Positions 1-5,688 of a stretch of DNA of 7,881 nt are shown here, piece after piece. The position numbers and the translations under genes are program-made. Source of the stretch: Candidatus Hydrogenedentota bacterium (GTDB taxonomy: Bacteria; Hydrogenedentota; Hydrogenedentia; Hydrogenedentales; SLHB01); the NCBI GenBank assembly GCA_026387845.1, contig JAPLKX010000178.1, positions 1-7,881 of the forward strand, written 5' to 3'. The first letter of the stretch is position 1; the number at the start of each line of letters is the position of its first letter. Below the pieces are notes generated by a model. The model did no database searches. It was not told the DNA's origin and saw only the letters and a list, made by a program, of their open reading frames with translations.

Positions 1-532
1 GGGTGAAATACGGGGGCACGAACGGCTGGTCGAGCAGCGGGTGGATCCGAATCAGGTTGTCGGTCGGGTAATAGCTGCCGAACCGTATAGACCGCCGGCG
101 CCTGGCGGGGGGCATCCGGCCCCAGGTGATATTGGTCCGGATCGAGTTTTTGAAATGTGCCGCGTTAAGGCCGCGAAACAGTACGGCGAGATCGAACACG
201 TCGCCCTTGGTGATAACCCCGTTGTTTCTGTGGGCGTCGACCCGCACCTGATGGGCGTTGCTGTTGATGAATGTGTCAACGGCTGCGGCATCCCGGCTGG
301 ATTTGGGATTCACCAGCCACACCGCCAGAGATCGGACCACCTTGGTGTCTGCGGCCAAGAACATTTGGTGCAGGCGGAGATCAAGGCTTCGCCGCACCCG
401 GCCCTTGCGTACCGACATCATGGTAGACCGGTTATTGGTTATCGTGAGGTCGATCCTGAGTCCCGTGCGCTTCTCGAGTTCGGCGCGCAGGGTCTCCGGG
501 TCGCGCCAGGAAAACTCAAGCTGCATCGCCAT
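1..532 (-). CDS. SprT-like domain protein, N-terminal part (cut by the left edge)
   Basis: This minus-strand frame is open for 177 codons from an ATG at 532 to the window edge. The start has a GAGG-type ribosome binding site just upstream; a second ATG at 526 is an equally spaced alternative. Residues 1-100 begin with MAMQLEFSWRDPETL and read like the amino half of a family of SprT-like proteins found in several environmental phyla. From about residue 112 the SprT-like domain starts (DLAVLFRGLNAAHF), followed by TNITWGRMPPARRRRSIRFG and then LIRIHPLLDQPFVPPYF. The ITWG, basic stretch, FGSY and IRIHPLLD blocks are the hallmark of the family. The zinc-binding HExxH motif normally follows right after this point and lies outside the window, so metal binding cannot be confirmed. 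SprT-like proteins are predicted zinc metallopeptidases; the role here is unknown. It lies 47 bases downstream of the broken beta-helix gene on the same strand. The family assignment rests on recalled sequence pattern. Confidence 0.75.
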   Translation of the reverse strand, partial: MAMQLEFSWRDPETLRAELEKRTGLRIDLTITNNRSTMMSVRKGRVRRSLDLRLHQMFLAADTKVVRSLAVWLVNPKSSRDAAAVDTFINSNAHQVRVDAHRNNGVITKGDVFDLAVLFRGLNAAHFKNSIRTNITWGRMPPARRRRSIRFGSYYPTDNLIRIHPLLDQPFVPPYFT

Positions 533-579
533 CCTCAGCCTCTGCGCACCCGAAAAGACAAAAGACGGGGCCGAATGGT

Positions 580-1340
580 TCAATTCCGATCATGGACCAC
601 CTGTTCGTGTGCGGTGATGGTATTGTCTTCGATAGTATTGTCGAGAAATCGGATGTTGTGCGCGGCCATGGGTTCTTTTTCGTCCCGCCACAACACGCCG
701 CCCTTTTTATTCCCGGCAATCCGGTTTTTCTGCACCAGGTTGTCGCTGTCTTTGTGCCCAATAGAGACTCCATAGCCGCCGTTCTCGGTGAATTCATTAA
801 GCTCAACCAGGGCGTTTCGAACGCGCCAACAGAAGAAAAACCCGTCATCGTCGTTGTAAGCCGAGCGGCACTCGCGGATTACGGGCCGTTGCGACCCGCT
901 GCCAGGATGCAGCCCTTTGCCGGCGTTGCGCTCGCACACACACTTCAAAACCGTACGTCATTCGATTGTTGAAAGCTGATTCCGTCGCCGTTATATTCCC
1001 TCACAATGCAGTTCTCGAACACGGCCCCGTCGGCCCTGTAAGAGAAGATCCCGGCGCCCCGGCAGCCGTTGATGAACTCGTTTTCTGTCCTGTTTCCGTC
1101 GACCGCGAGGTCCTCGATCCGGCAATCGGTGACTTCGTAAGCACTTATGACGGGGAACACCGCAGCCGCGTAAGCTTCGCCTGCCATCATGCAGTCGGCG
1201 TTAAGAGACCGGCCGACGGTTATAGTAATTGCCGGCCGCGCCAGCAGGTCGTTTTCCGGATGGGACCGGGTTTCGTGGCCGGCGAAGGCGAGGGGTAGGA
1301 TAAGAGTCAAAAACAGCGTGGAAAGCATCAAAGTTTTCAT
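580..1340 (-). pseudogene. Right-handed beta-helix (pectate-lyase-fold) secreted protein, frameshifted and shortened
   Basis: The reading starts at the ATG at 1340 with a signal peptide (MKTLMLSTLFLTLILPLAFA, likely cleaved after AFA). Short beta-helix coils follow: CRIEDLAVDGN, NGCRGAGIFSYRADGAV, CIVREYNGDGISFQQSNDV. The frame stops at 945-947. The next frame continues the same protein without loss: KCVCERNAGKGLHPGSGSQ, AYNDDDGFFFCWRVRNALVE, NGGYGVSIGHKDSDNLV, and ends at a TGA at 580-582 after VVHDRN. Adding one base to the A-run at 947-950 joins the two frames, so this is a one-base deletion or a sequencing error. Only about 250 codons exist in total. As I recall the family, members carry roughly 100 more residues between signal peptide and the first VDGN coil and further coils at the C-terminus, so both ends look deleted. 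No clear ribosome binding site precedes the ATG. Intact relatives are extracellular and often bind or cleave polysaccharides; this copy is probably inactive. Confidence 0.75.
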
Positions 1341-1374
1341 GGGAAGAGCTTAAAGGAGAAGCCGCGGGAAAAGC

Positions 1375-1422
1375 AATGATGAATGATGAAAACAGTCTGG
1401 AGTCCGGAGTCTGGAGTCTGGA
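1375..1422. repeat. Heptanucleotide tandem repeats (AATGATG x2, GTCTGGA x4)
   Basis: Two tandem arrays with a 7-base period lie in the spacer between the beta-helix and lipoprotein genes. AATGATG occurs twice at 1375-1388. GTCTGGA occurs four times at 1395-1422, with one substitution in the second copy (GTCCGGA). Degenerate GGAGT words continue to about 1500. The stretch from 1341 to about 1500 holds no gene that I can recognise. Short tandem heptamers of this kind are a known repeat class in some bacteria, for example the STRR repeats of cyanobacteria; whether this one recurs in the genome is unknown. Confidence 0.7.
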
Positions 1423-1503
1423 GGAAGACAACAACGGCGCGGTAAGACGGCGCGGCCGGGGGGCGTCCCAACGGGAGTGGAATTGGGGAGTGTGGAGTCC
1501 ATG

Positions 1504-1533
1504 TTGACACCAAGTTGACCATTGGGCTAGGCT
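1504..1533 (+). promoter_or_regulatory. Candidate sigma70 promoter of the lipoprotein-hydrolase unit
   Basis: A perfect -35 box TTGACA (1504-1509) is followed after 18 bases by TAGGCT (1528-1533), a weak -10 match that keeps the T, A and final T. The implied start near 1540 would give a leader of about 70 bases that contains the hairpins at 1573-1600. A second TTGAC word begins 11 bases after the first, and GTTGACC (1514-1520) has a perfect inverted partner GGTCAAC at 1548-1554, so a regulator might bind here. The -10 box is poor, hence the low confidence. Confidence 0.35.
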
Positions 1534-1572
1534 GCATGGCGAGTAAAGGTCAACCGGGCGCAACGAGTTTGC

Positions 1573-1600
1573 GCGGGCTTATTCCCGCTTGGGAAGCGGG
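1573..1600 (+). promoter_or_regulatory. Two mutually exclusive hairpins abutting the ribosome binding site
   Basis: CCCGCTT (1584-1590) and AAGCGGG (1594-1600) form a perfect 7-base-pair stem with a 3-base loop. It ends one base before the GGAGG ribosome binding site at 1602-1606. The left half of that stem can instead pair with GCGGG at 1573-1577, across a 6-base loop. The two pairings share CCCGC and exclude each other, the layout of a simple RNA switch. No U-run follows, so a terminator is unlikely; an effect on translation is more plausible. Function is inference. Confidence 0.35.
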
Positions 1601-1610
1601 TGGAGGCGAC

Positions 1611-2039
1611 ATGAAGCAGGGTATATGTACAATTGCGTTAATGTTCGTGTTGATAGGCGTCGTTGGCTGTAACACGGCTTCGCGCCAGCCACAGTTCCAG
1701 CGGGCGGCGATAGTGCCCGATCAACTCAAGCCCGGCGACACCGCCATGATCCAAGTTGAAGTCAAAGACCGGCACGACATTGTCCGGCGCGTCGAGGGTA
1801 TTGTTAAAGAGGACCCGACGATCCGTCTGAAACTTCACGATGACGGTCAGCCACCCGACGAGAAAGCCGGGGACAACGTGTGGGTCTTGCAGGTGGACGT
1901 TCCGTTTCAGGCGACCCCTGGGGATTTCCTGCTGCAGTTGAGCGCGTACCGGGCCGATGGAACCGTTGTGCCCGTGAAGACCAAAGCAGGCACGGTTCCG
2001 CTTTCCACAACCGTTCCCCTCAAAATCCTCAACCCCTGA
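1611..2039 (+). CDS. Small lipoprotein with an extracellular beta-sandwich domain
   Basis: The 142-residue product starts at ATG 1611 behind GGAGG at 1602-1606; an upstream in-frame start at 1515 has no such site and would bury the signal peptide. Residues 1-19 form a lipoprotein signal with lipobox VVG before Cys20, and Asn21 at +2 would permit outer-membrane sorting. After a short linker, residues about 34-140 form one beta-rich domain: PDQLKPGDTAMIQVEV, LKLHDDGQPPDEKAGDNVW, QATPGDFLLQLSAYRADG. The DDG...GD.W and PG.(F/Y).L.L.AYRADG pattern is that of small Ig-like anchor domains seen on surface proteins (choice-of-anchor X type). It is probably a periplasmic or surface-exposed protein with a binding or accessory role; no enzyme motif is present. 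The next gene starts 10 bases after its stop, so the two are likely co-transcribed and translationally coupled. Confidence 0.75.
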   Translation: MKQGICTIALMFVLIGVVGCNTASRQPQFQRAAIVPDQLKPGDTAMIQVEVKDRHDIVRRVEGIVKEDPTIRLKLHDDGQPPDEKAGDNVWVLQVDVPFQATPGDFLLQLSAYRADGTVVPVKTKAGTVPLSTTVPLKILNP

Positions 2040-2049
2040 GAACAGTCCG

Positions 2050-3345
2050 GTGTACATTGTGCGTTTTCCGTTTCTGATGATAATAATTTGCTGCCTGATT
2101 GCGGCGGTCTTTCCGGCGTCCGCCGCCCCCAACGTTCTGTTTCTAACGGCAGACACATTGCGGTCGGATTATCTTGGGTGTTATGGCCACCATTGCGAGA
2201 CCACGCCGTTTCTGGACCAGCTTGCCGGGCAGTCACTGGTGTTCGAAGACTGCGTGTGCGAAACCCCCCTTACATTCCCTTCGTTTGGGGCGATGTTGAC
2301 CTCGCTTTATCCGCGGATGACGGGGACGTCGCGCAACGGGCTCAAGATGCCGGAGGATATCCCGCTGGTTCAGGAGGTTTTTAAAGCGGCGGGGTATGAA
2401 ACGGGTTGCGTTCAAAGCAACTGGACGCTCAAGAACCGGCTGAGCGGGCTTGGTCGCGGGTTCGACGTCTATCAGGATAATTTCCACGACAAGCGCTGGG
2501 GCATCATCAAGCCGGAACGAAACGGGAAGCACGTGACGGACACGGCGCTGGCGCTGCTGGCGGGGCGTGACAAGAGCAAGCCGTTTTTCTTTTGGGTTCA
2601 TTATTCGGACCCGCACGCGCCGTACAATTACCACCGCGACCTCAACAGGACCGGCAAACAACTGTGGCGGCTTAACTCGAAGGACCGGGTCCGGGTCAAA
2701 TACGACACCGAAGTAGCCTACATGGACGCCCAGATGGCGCGGTTGTTCGAGGCGGTGCCGGCGGATACGATCGTGCTGTTCGTGGCCGACCACGGCGAGA
2801 GCCTTTATGAGCACAACTACCTCGGCCACGGCAGGCGCATCTATCAGACCAATATGCAAGTGCCGCTGTTTGTCCGGGCGCCGGGCATCCAACCCGGCCG
2901 GACGCCGCTGCCCGCCTGCACGATAGACGTCGGCCCTACGCTGTTGGGCCTGGCGGGCCTTGCGGGCCCCGCGGGGATGCTGGGCAGAGACCTCATCAAC
3001 GACCCTCCGCAGGCGGGCCGGATGCGCTTTTTGGAGACGTACGGCGGTGCGGTGCCCAAGCTGCCGGGGGCGAAATTTTTGATGGGCGGCAGCGGCCCGA
3101 TGCGCAGCGGGATAGTCCACGACGGCTGGAAGATCATAACGGGCGGGGGCGAGGTCGAGTTGTTCCAAATCAGTGCCGACCCGATGGAACTGAAGAATGT
3201 CGCCGACGATTACCCGCAGCGCGTCGTGGAATTCAAAAAACTCATCCAGGCCTGGCAGAAAGAGCACGCCAAAGGGCAAACCCAGGTGACCCCGCTTTCC
3301 GATGAGGACAAGAGCGCGTTAAAGAGCCTGGGCTACTTCGAGTGA
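2050..3345 (+). CDS. Secreted sulfatase-fold (PF00884-type) hydrolase with Thr in place of the catalytic Cys/Ser
   Basis: The 431-residue protein begins at GTG 2050, 10 bases after the lipoprotein stop, with only a weak GAGA ribosome binding site; GTG 2059 and ATG 2077 are alternatives. Residues 1-26 are a signal peptide (hydrophobic stretch, ASAA before PNVLF). The alkaline-phosphatase-superfamily core is clear: PNVLFLTADTLRSDYLGCYG (metal-ligand Asp35), WVHYSDPHAPY (H184, D187, H189), VLFVADHGESLYEH (D247, H248) and LGHGR (H260). The C-terminal SDEDKSALKSLGYFE is a typical end for the family. The nucleophile region reads LTFPSFGAMLTSLYP. Aligned to the sulfatase signature C/S-x-P-x-R, Thr75 replaces the Cys/Ser that becomes formylglycine and Phe79 replaces Arg. 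Classical sulfatase activity is therefore doubtful; a phosphodiester or phosphonate substrate is possible, since related enzymes such as LtaS use Thr. The family is certain, the substrate unknown. The gene's 3' end overlaps the M23 gene by 27 bases. Confidence 0.88.
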   Translation: MYIVRFPFLMIIICCLIAAVFPASAAPNVLFLTADTLRSDYLGCYGHHCETTPFLDQLAGQSLVFEDCVCETPLTFPSFGAMLTSLYPRMTGTSRNGLKMPEDIPLVQEVFKAAGYETGCVQSNWTLKNRLSGLGRGFDVYQDNFHDKRWGIIKPERNGKHVTDTALALLAGRDKSKPFFFWVHYSDPHAPYNYHRDLNRTGKQLWRLNSKDRVRVKYDTEVAYMDAQMARLFEAVPADTIVLFVADHGESLYEHNYLGHGRRIYQTNMQVPLFVRAPGIQPGRTPLPACTIDVGPTLLGLAGLAGPAGMLGRDLINDPPQAGRMRFLETYGGAVPKLPGAKFLMGGSGPMRSGIVHDGWKIITGGGEVELFQISADPMELKNVADDYPQRVVEFKKLIQAWQKEHAKGQTQVTPLSDEDKSALKSLGYFE

Positions 3346-4254
3346 TGCGGTTGCCGCGGAGGTGGGATTGACCCCGCGGCCGTTTCTCCGCAGTTCAAAA
3401 TGGACGTGCGGCCCCGTAGAATCGCCCGTGCTGCCGACCCGGGCGACCGGCGTATCCCACCCGATTATCTGGCCGCGGCTGACGAGGTTGCGCTGGTTGT
3501 GGGCGTAGAGGGTTTCGGTGCCGTCGCTGTGGCCGACGATGACGGTTTTGCCGTAGCCCGGTTGCCAGCCGCTGAATACGACCTCGCCCGGCCTTACTGG
3601 GTAAACGTGAGAGCCCGGAGCAGCCGCGATATCGATCCCGCTGTGATACTCGGCGCGGCCGGTGAACGGGCTCTTTCTGAGGCCGAACTGGGAGGTGATA
3701 CGGGTCGATCCCGCGATCATGCGTTGTGTGCGGGCGGCATCTTCGCCGCGAACACCGGAAATCGCCCCAGCCAACACGGCCAACCCGTATTCGGCGGGCG
3801 CCATTGCGCCGCCCCCTTGTGGCGCGGCAGCCTGCGCGGGCGCAGGCGATGCGACAGCCGCAGATGCCACGGCGGCCGTTGAACCGGCGGGTGGCACGGC
3901 GGATAAGTCCAGTTGCTGACCGATGTAGATGCGGTCGGGATTGGCGATCCCGTTCGCAGACGCCACCCGGCGCACTGCGGCCATGATGTCGGCCCGGGAA
4001 GGTTTTGCGCCGGATGCGTGCAACGTGGCGGCGCAAATAGCCGAGAGCGTGTCGCCGCGTTTGACCGTATATGCCGGCGGAGCAGTTGGCGCCATTTTCT
4101 GCCCGATCCGTGATTGGACACCCCGGAACGCCGAGAGGATGGCGTCGAAGTCCAGCCTGGAGTTTTGCCTGGCGGATGCCACCGCCCCGGCAAGTGCGGT
4201 CGAGGGCTTGATGGAAGGTTCAACCGCAGGCGTCGCCGCCACTGGTGCGCTCAT
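3319..4254 (-). CDS. LysM and M23-family peptidoglycan metallopeptidase
   Basis: The 311-residue protein starts at ATG 4254; an in-frame TAG lies 18 bases upstream, and AGGAG sits about 12 bases before the start, a longish spacing. Domain order is: Ala/Pro-rich N-terminus (1-60); LysM-like peptidoglycan-binding domain (about 62-118, YTVKRGDTLSAI ... NPDRIYIGQQLDL), longer than a standard LysM because of an insert around residues 78-98; Ala-rich linker (119-155); M23 domain (about 183-300). The zinc site is complete: His204 and Asp208 in YHSGID, His283 and His285 in GPHVHFEL. It should cleave peptide bonds in peptidoglycan cross-bridges or stems (endopeptidase). No signal peptide or membrane segment is visible at the N-terminus, so the export route is unclear. 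The gene converges on the hydrolase gene and its last 27 bases overlap it. It may act in cell-wall remodelling, division or assembly of an envelope machine; neighbours do not decide this. Confidence 0.88.
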   Translation of the reverse strand: MSAPVAATPAVEPSIKPSTALAGAVASARQNSRLDFDAILSAFRGVQSRIGQKMAPTAPPAYTVKRGDTLSAICAATLHASGAKPSRADIMAAVRRVASANGIANPDRIYIGQQLDLSAVPPAGSTAAVASAAVASPAPAQAAAPQGGGAMAPAEYGLAVLAGAISGVRGEDAARTQRMIAGSTRITSQFGLRKSPFTGRAEYHSGIDIAAAPGSHVYPVRPGEVVFSGWQPGYGKTVIVGHSDGTETLYAHNQRNLVSRGQIIGWDTPVARVGSTGDSTGPHVHFELRRNGRGVNPTSAATASLEVAQAL

Positions 4255-4281
4255 AGGGCGCTGGTGCTCCTACGTCCCCTC

Positions 4282-4311
4282 GCTATGCCCTGCCCGCCCC
4301 GCACGCATAGC
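4282..4311. promoter_or_regulatory. Inverted repeat in the divergent promoter region
   Basis: GCTATGC (4282-4288) and GCATAGC (4305-4311) form a perfect 7-base inverted repeat with a 16-base spacer, 28 bases upstream of the M23 start codon. Half-site spacing of about two helical turns would suit a dimeric regulator, or the arms could pair in the M23 leader RNA. Chance cannot be excluded. Nothing else is recognisable between 4255 and 4367. Confidence 0.25.
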
Positions 4312-4367
4312 CGCATGCGCGACGGTCAGTGGATGATGCTGACCCGCTGCTGAATGGCCGCGCCGAA

Positions 4368-4397
4368 TTGACACTTTGTTCGATGGAATGGCATAGT
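4368..4397 (+). promoter_or_regulatory. Sigma70-type promoter of the HicB-like gene
   Basis: A perfect -35 box TTGACA (4368-4373) and a -10 box CATAGT (4392-4397, four of six matches) are separated by 18 bases. Transcription would begin around 4404, leaving a very short leader that holds the AGGAG ribosome binding site nine bases before the GTG start at 4421. Confidence 0.55.
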
Positions 4398-4420
4398 GAA
4401 CAGGACAGGAGCGAAAAATC

Positions 4421-4717
4421 GTGTATCGGGCAATTAAAGTTGTAGTCGAACATCATTCAGAAGGCTACGTTGCTTACCCTCTCGGACTAAAAGGGATAGT
4501 TGTGGGCGAAGGAAACACTTACGCAGAGGCGTTGGAGGATGTGGAATCGGCTATCCAGTTCCACATCGAAAGTTTCGGCGAGGAGGTTTTGAATCCGGAC
4601 GCCGAATCCCCTGTGCTTGAAGCCTTGATCCGTGAGAACGCGGACGGCACGGGGACGCTACTGACCATGCCATCCCACCGGCATATCAAAAGGTCGACGC
4701 TCTTTAACGCCGCCTGA
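4421..4717 (+). CDS. HicB-like antitoxin domain protein, no partner toxin gene (tail resembles HicA)
   Basis: The 98-residue protein starts at GTG 4421 with AGGAG nine bases upstream. Residues 1-58 match the HicB fold: a first strand YRAIKVVVEHHSEGYVAYP, then KGIVVGEGNTYAEALEDVES and an AIQFHIESFGEEV helix. In HicAB modules HicB binds and blocks HicA, an mRNA-cleaving toxin, and usually represses its own operon. The usual C-terminal DNA-binding domain (HTH or ribbon-helix-helix) is absent. Instead residues 79-96 (TLLTMPSHRHIKRSTLFN) resemble the end of HicA proteins, where a P-x-H-x-x-(I/L)-K-x-G-T-L pattern is typical. No hicA lies on either side, and the HicA core with its GSH catalytic histidine is missing. 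It is therefore an orphan antitoxin, possibly the scar of a deletion that fused hicB to the last codons of hicA. It has its own promoter. The HicB domain call is firm; the fusion idea is inference. Confidence 0.72.
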   Translation: MYRAIKVVVEHHSEGYVAYPLGLKGIVVGEGNTYAEALEDVESAIQFHIESFGEEVLNPDAESPVLEALIRENADGTGTLLTMPSHRHIKRSTLFNAA

Positions 4718-4767
4718 AACCTGCTGGTTAGGTAAATCTTCCAAGCTGAAGACTGTGTCCGTATTCT

Positions 4768-4796
4768 TTGAGCTTAAGCGGCTGGTTTCATATAAT
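4768..4796 (+). promoter_or_regulatory. Sigma70-type promoter of the three-gene sugar operon
   Basis: TTGAGC (4768-4773) and a perfect TATAAT (4791-4796) are separated by exactly 17 bases. Transcription would start near 4803, giving a leader of about 37 bases that ends in the GGGGAG ribosome binding site of the first gene. This argues against the longer in-frame start at 4768 for that gene. I see no operator palindrome or riboswitch in the short leader. Confidence 0.72.
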
Positions 4797-4839
4797 AGTC
4801 TTCTGGGCAAACGGCTGTACTTGGGAAGGGGAGATCATC

Positions 4840-5655
4840 ATGAAGCTTGCAATAAACCAGTGGGCGTTTGGGGAGGCGATTCCCGCGGCGAAGGCGATGG
4901 CGATGGCGAAGGAGGTGGGGTTTGACGCGTTTGAGGTGTGCGTGGGCGTCAACGGGCCGGTCAAGGTGGATGCGACGGAGGGGGACGTGACGGCGCTGCG
5001 CAAGCAGGCGGGCGAGCTTGGGCTCGAGTTGCAGAGCGTGGCGTCGGGCCTGGGGTGGGAATTCCCGCTGACATCGCCGGACCGGGCGGTTCGCGATAAG
5101 GGGCGGGAGGCGATAGGGAAGGCGCTGCAGATCGCGCAGTGGCTTGGCGCGGAGACGCTGCTGACGGTCCCGGGGGTGGTGTCCGCCGAGATACCGTACG
5201 ACGTGGCGATGGAAAACGCGATCAAGTCGATTGACGACCTGCTGCCGGTGGCGGAACGGTGCCGGGTATCTCTGGGGATCGAGAATGTGTGGAACAAGTT
5301 CCTGCTGAGCCCGCTTGAGACGCGTGATTTTATTGATCAGTTCCAGAGCCCGTTTGTGGGGGCGTATGTGGACATCGGCAACGCGATCTTGACGGGTTTC
5401 CCCGAGCAGTGGATCAGGATCCTGGGCAAGAGAATCCGGATGATCCACGCGAAAGATTACCGCGCGGGCGTGGGTACGCTGGACGGATTTGTGATGCTGC
5501 TGGAGGGGAGTGTAGACTGGCCGCGTGTGATGTCGGCGCTGCGGGAAATTGGCTACGATGGCGCGCTCACGGCGGAGTACTGGCCTTACCCGCACGGGCT
5601 GGAGGTGACGCTCGAGCACGTGGCGGCGAGCCTCAAGGCCATCATGGCGCTATAA
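4840..5655 (+). CDS. Sugar phosphate isomerase/epimerase-like TIM-barrel protein (AP endonuclease 2 / xylose isomerase-like fold)
   Basis: The 271-residue protein starts at ATG 4840, behind GGGGAG at 4828-4833 and downstream of the promoter. The whole length is one xylose-isomerase-like TIM barrel (PF01261 type). Strand motifs appear in order: MKLAINQWAF (1-10), GFDAFEVCVG (27-36), LELQSVASGLGWEFPL (62-77), GAETLLTVPG (103-112). The expected metal-binding set is present: Glu148 (LGIEN), Asp178 (YVDIGN), His203 (MIHAKDYR) and Glu246 (LTAEYWPY). The segment SVDWPRVMSALREIGYDG is typical of family members acting on ketose phosphates or keto-inositols. The likely reaction is metal-dependent isomerisation or epimerisation of a sugar or inositol derivative in the cytoplasm; the substrate is not identifiable. 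It is first in an operon with two Gfo/Idh/MocA oxidoreductases, the next gene starting 33 bases after its stop, which supports a role in a catabolic route for a sugar or polyol. Confidence 0.88.
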   Translation: MKLAINQWAFGEAIPAAKAMAMAKEVGFDAFEVCVGVNGPVKVDATEGDVTALRKQAGELGLELQSVASGLGWEFPLTSPDRAVRDKGREAIGKALQIAQWLGAETLLTVPGVVSAEIPYDVAMENAIKSIDDLLPVAERCRVSLGIENVWNKFLLSPLETRDFIDQFQSPFVGAYVDIGNAILTGFPEQWIRILGKRIRMIHAKDYRAGVGTLDGFVMLLEGSVDWPRVMSALREIGYDGALTAEYWPYPHGLEVTLEHVAASLKAIMAL

Positions 5656-5688
5656 CACGGCCGCAACGGGATTGGGAGGATCGACCTA

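Noticed and set aside
551..570. Possible terminator of the beta-helix gene (CCCG ... CGGG around a repeated AAAAGAC)
   Set aside because: The stem is only four base pairs with a loop over ten bases and no following U-run on the minus strand.
41..775. 244-codon plus-strand open frame
   Set aside because: It runs antisense to the SprT-like gene and the beta-helix gene, whose minus-strand products have recognisable family motifs; this product has none and is rich in Arg, His and Pro as shadow frames are.
1515..1610. Longer N-terminus for the lipoprotein from 1515
   Set aside because: It would place about 32 residues before a clear lipoprotein signal peptide; ATG 1611 has GGAGG.
2233..3279. 348-codon minus-strand open frame
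   Set aside because: It is antisense to the sulfatase-fold gene, with an Arg/His/Val-biased composition and no motif.
4768..4839. Longer N-terminus for the TIM-barrel protein from the TTG at 4768
   Set aside because: The extension would coincide with the -35 and -10 boxes; ATG 4840 has a good ribosome binding site and starts exactly at the first barrel strand.
4718..4839. A hicA toxin gene downstream of hicB
   Set aside because: All three plus frames between the hicB stop and the next gene lack an open stretch of HicA length, and the promoter for the sugar operon occupies this gap.
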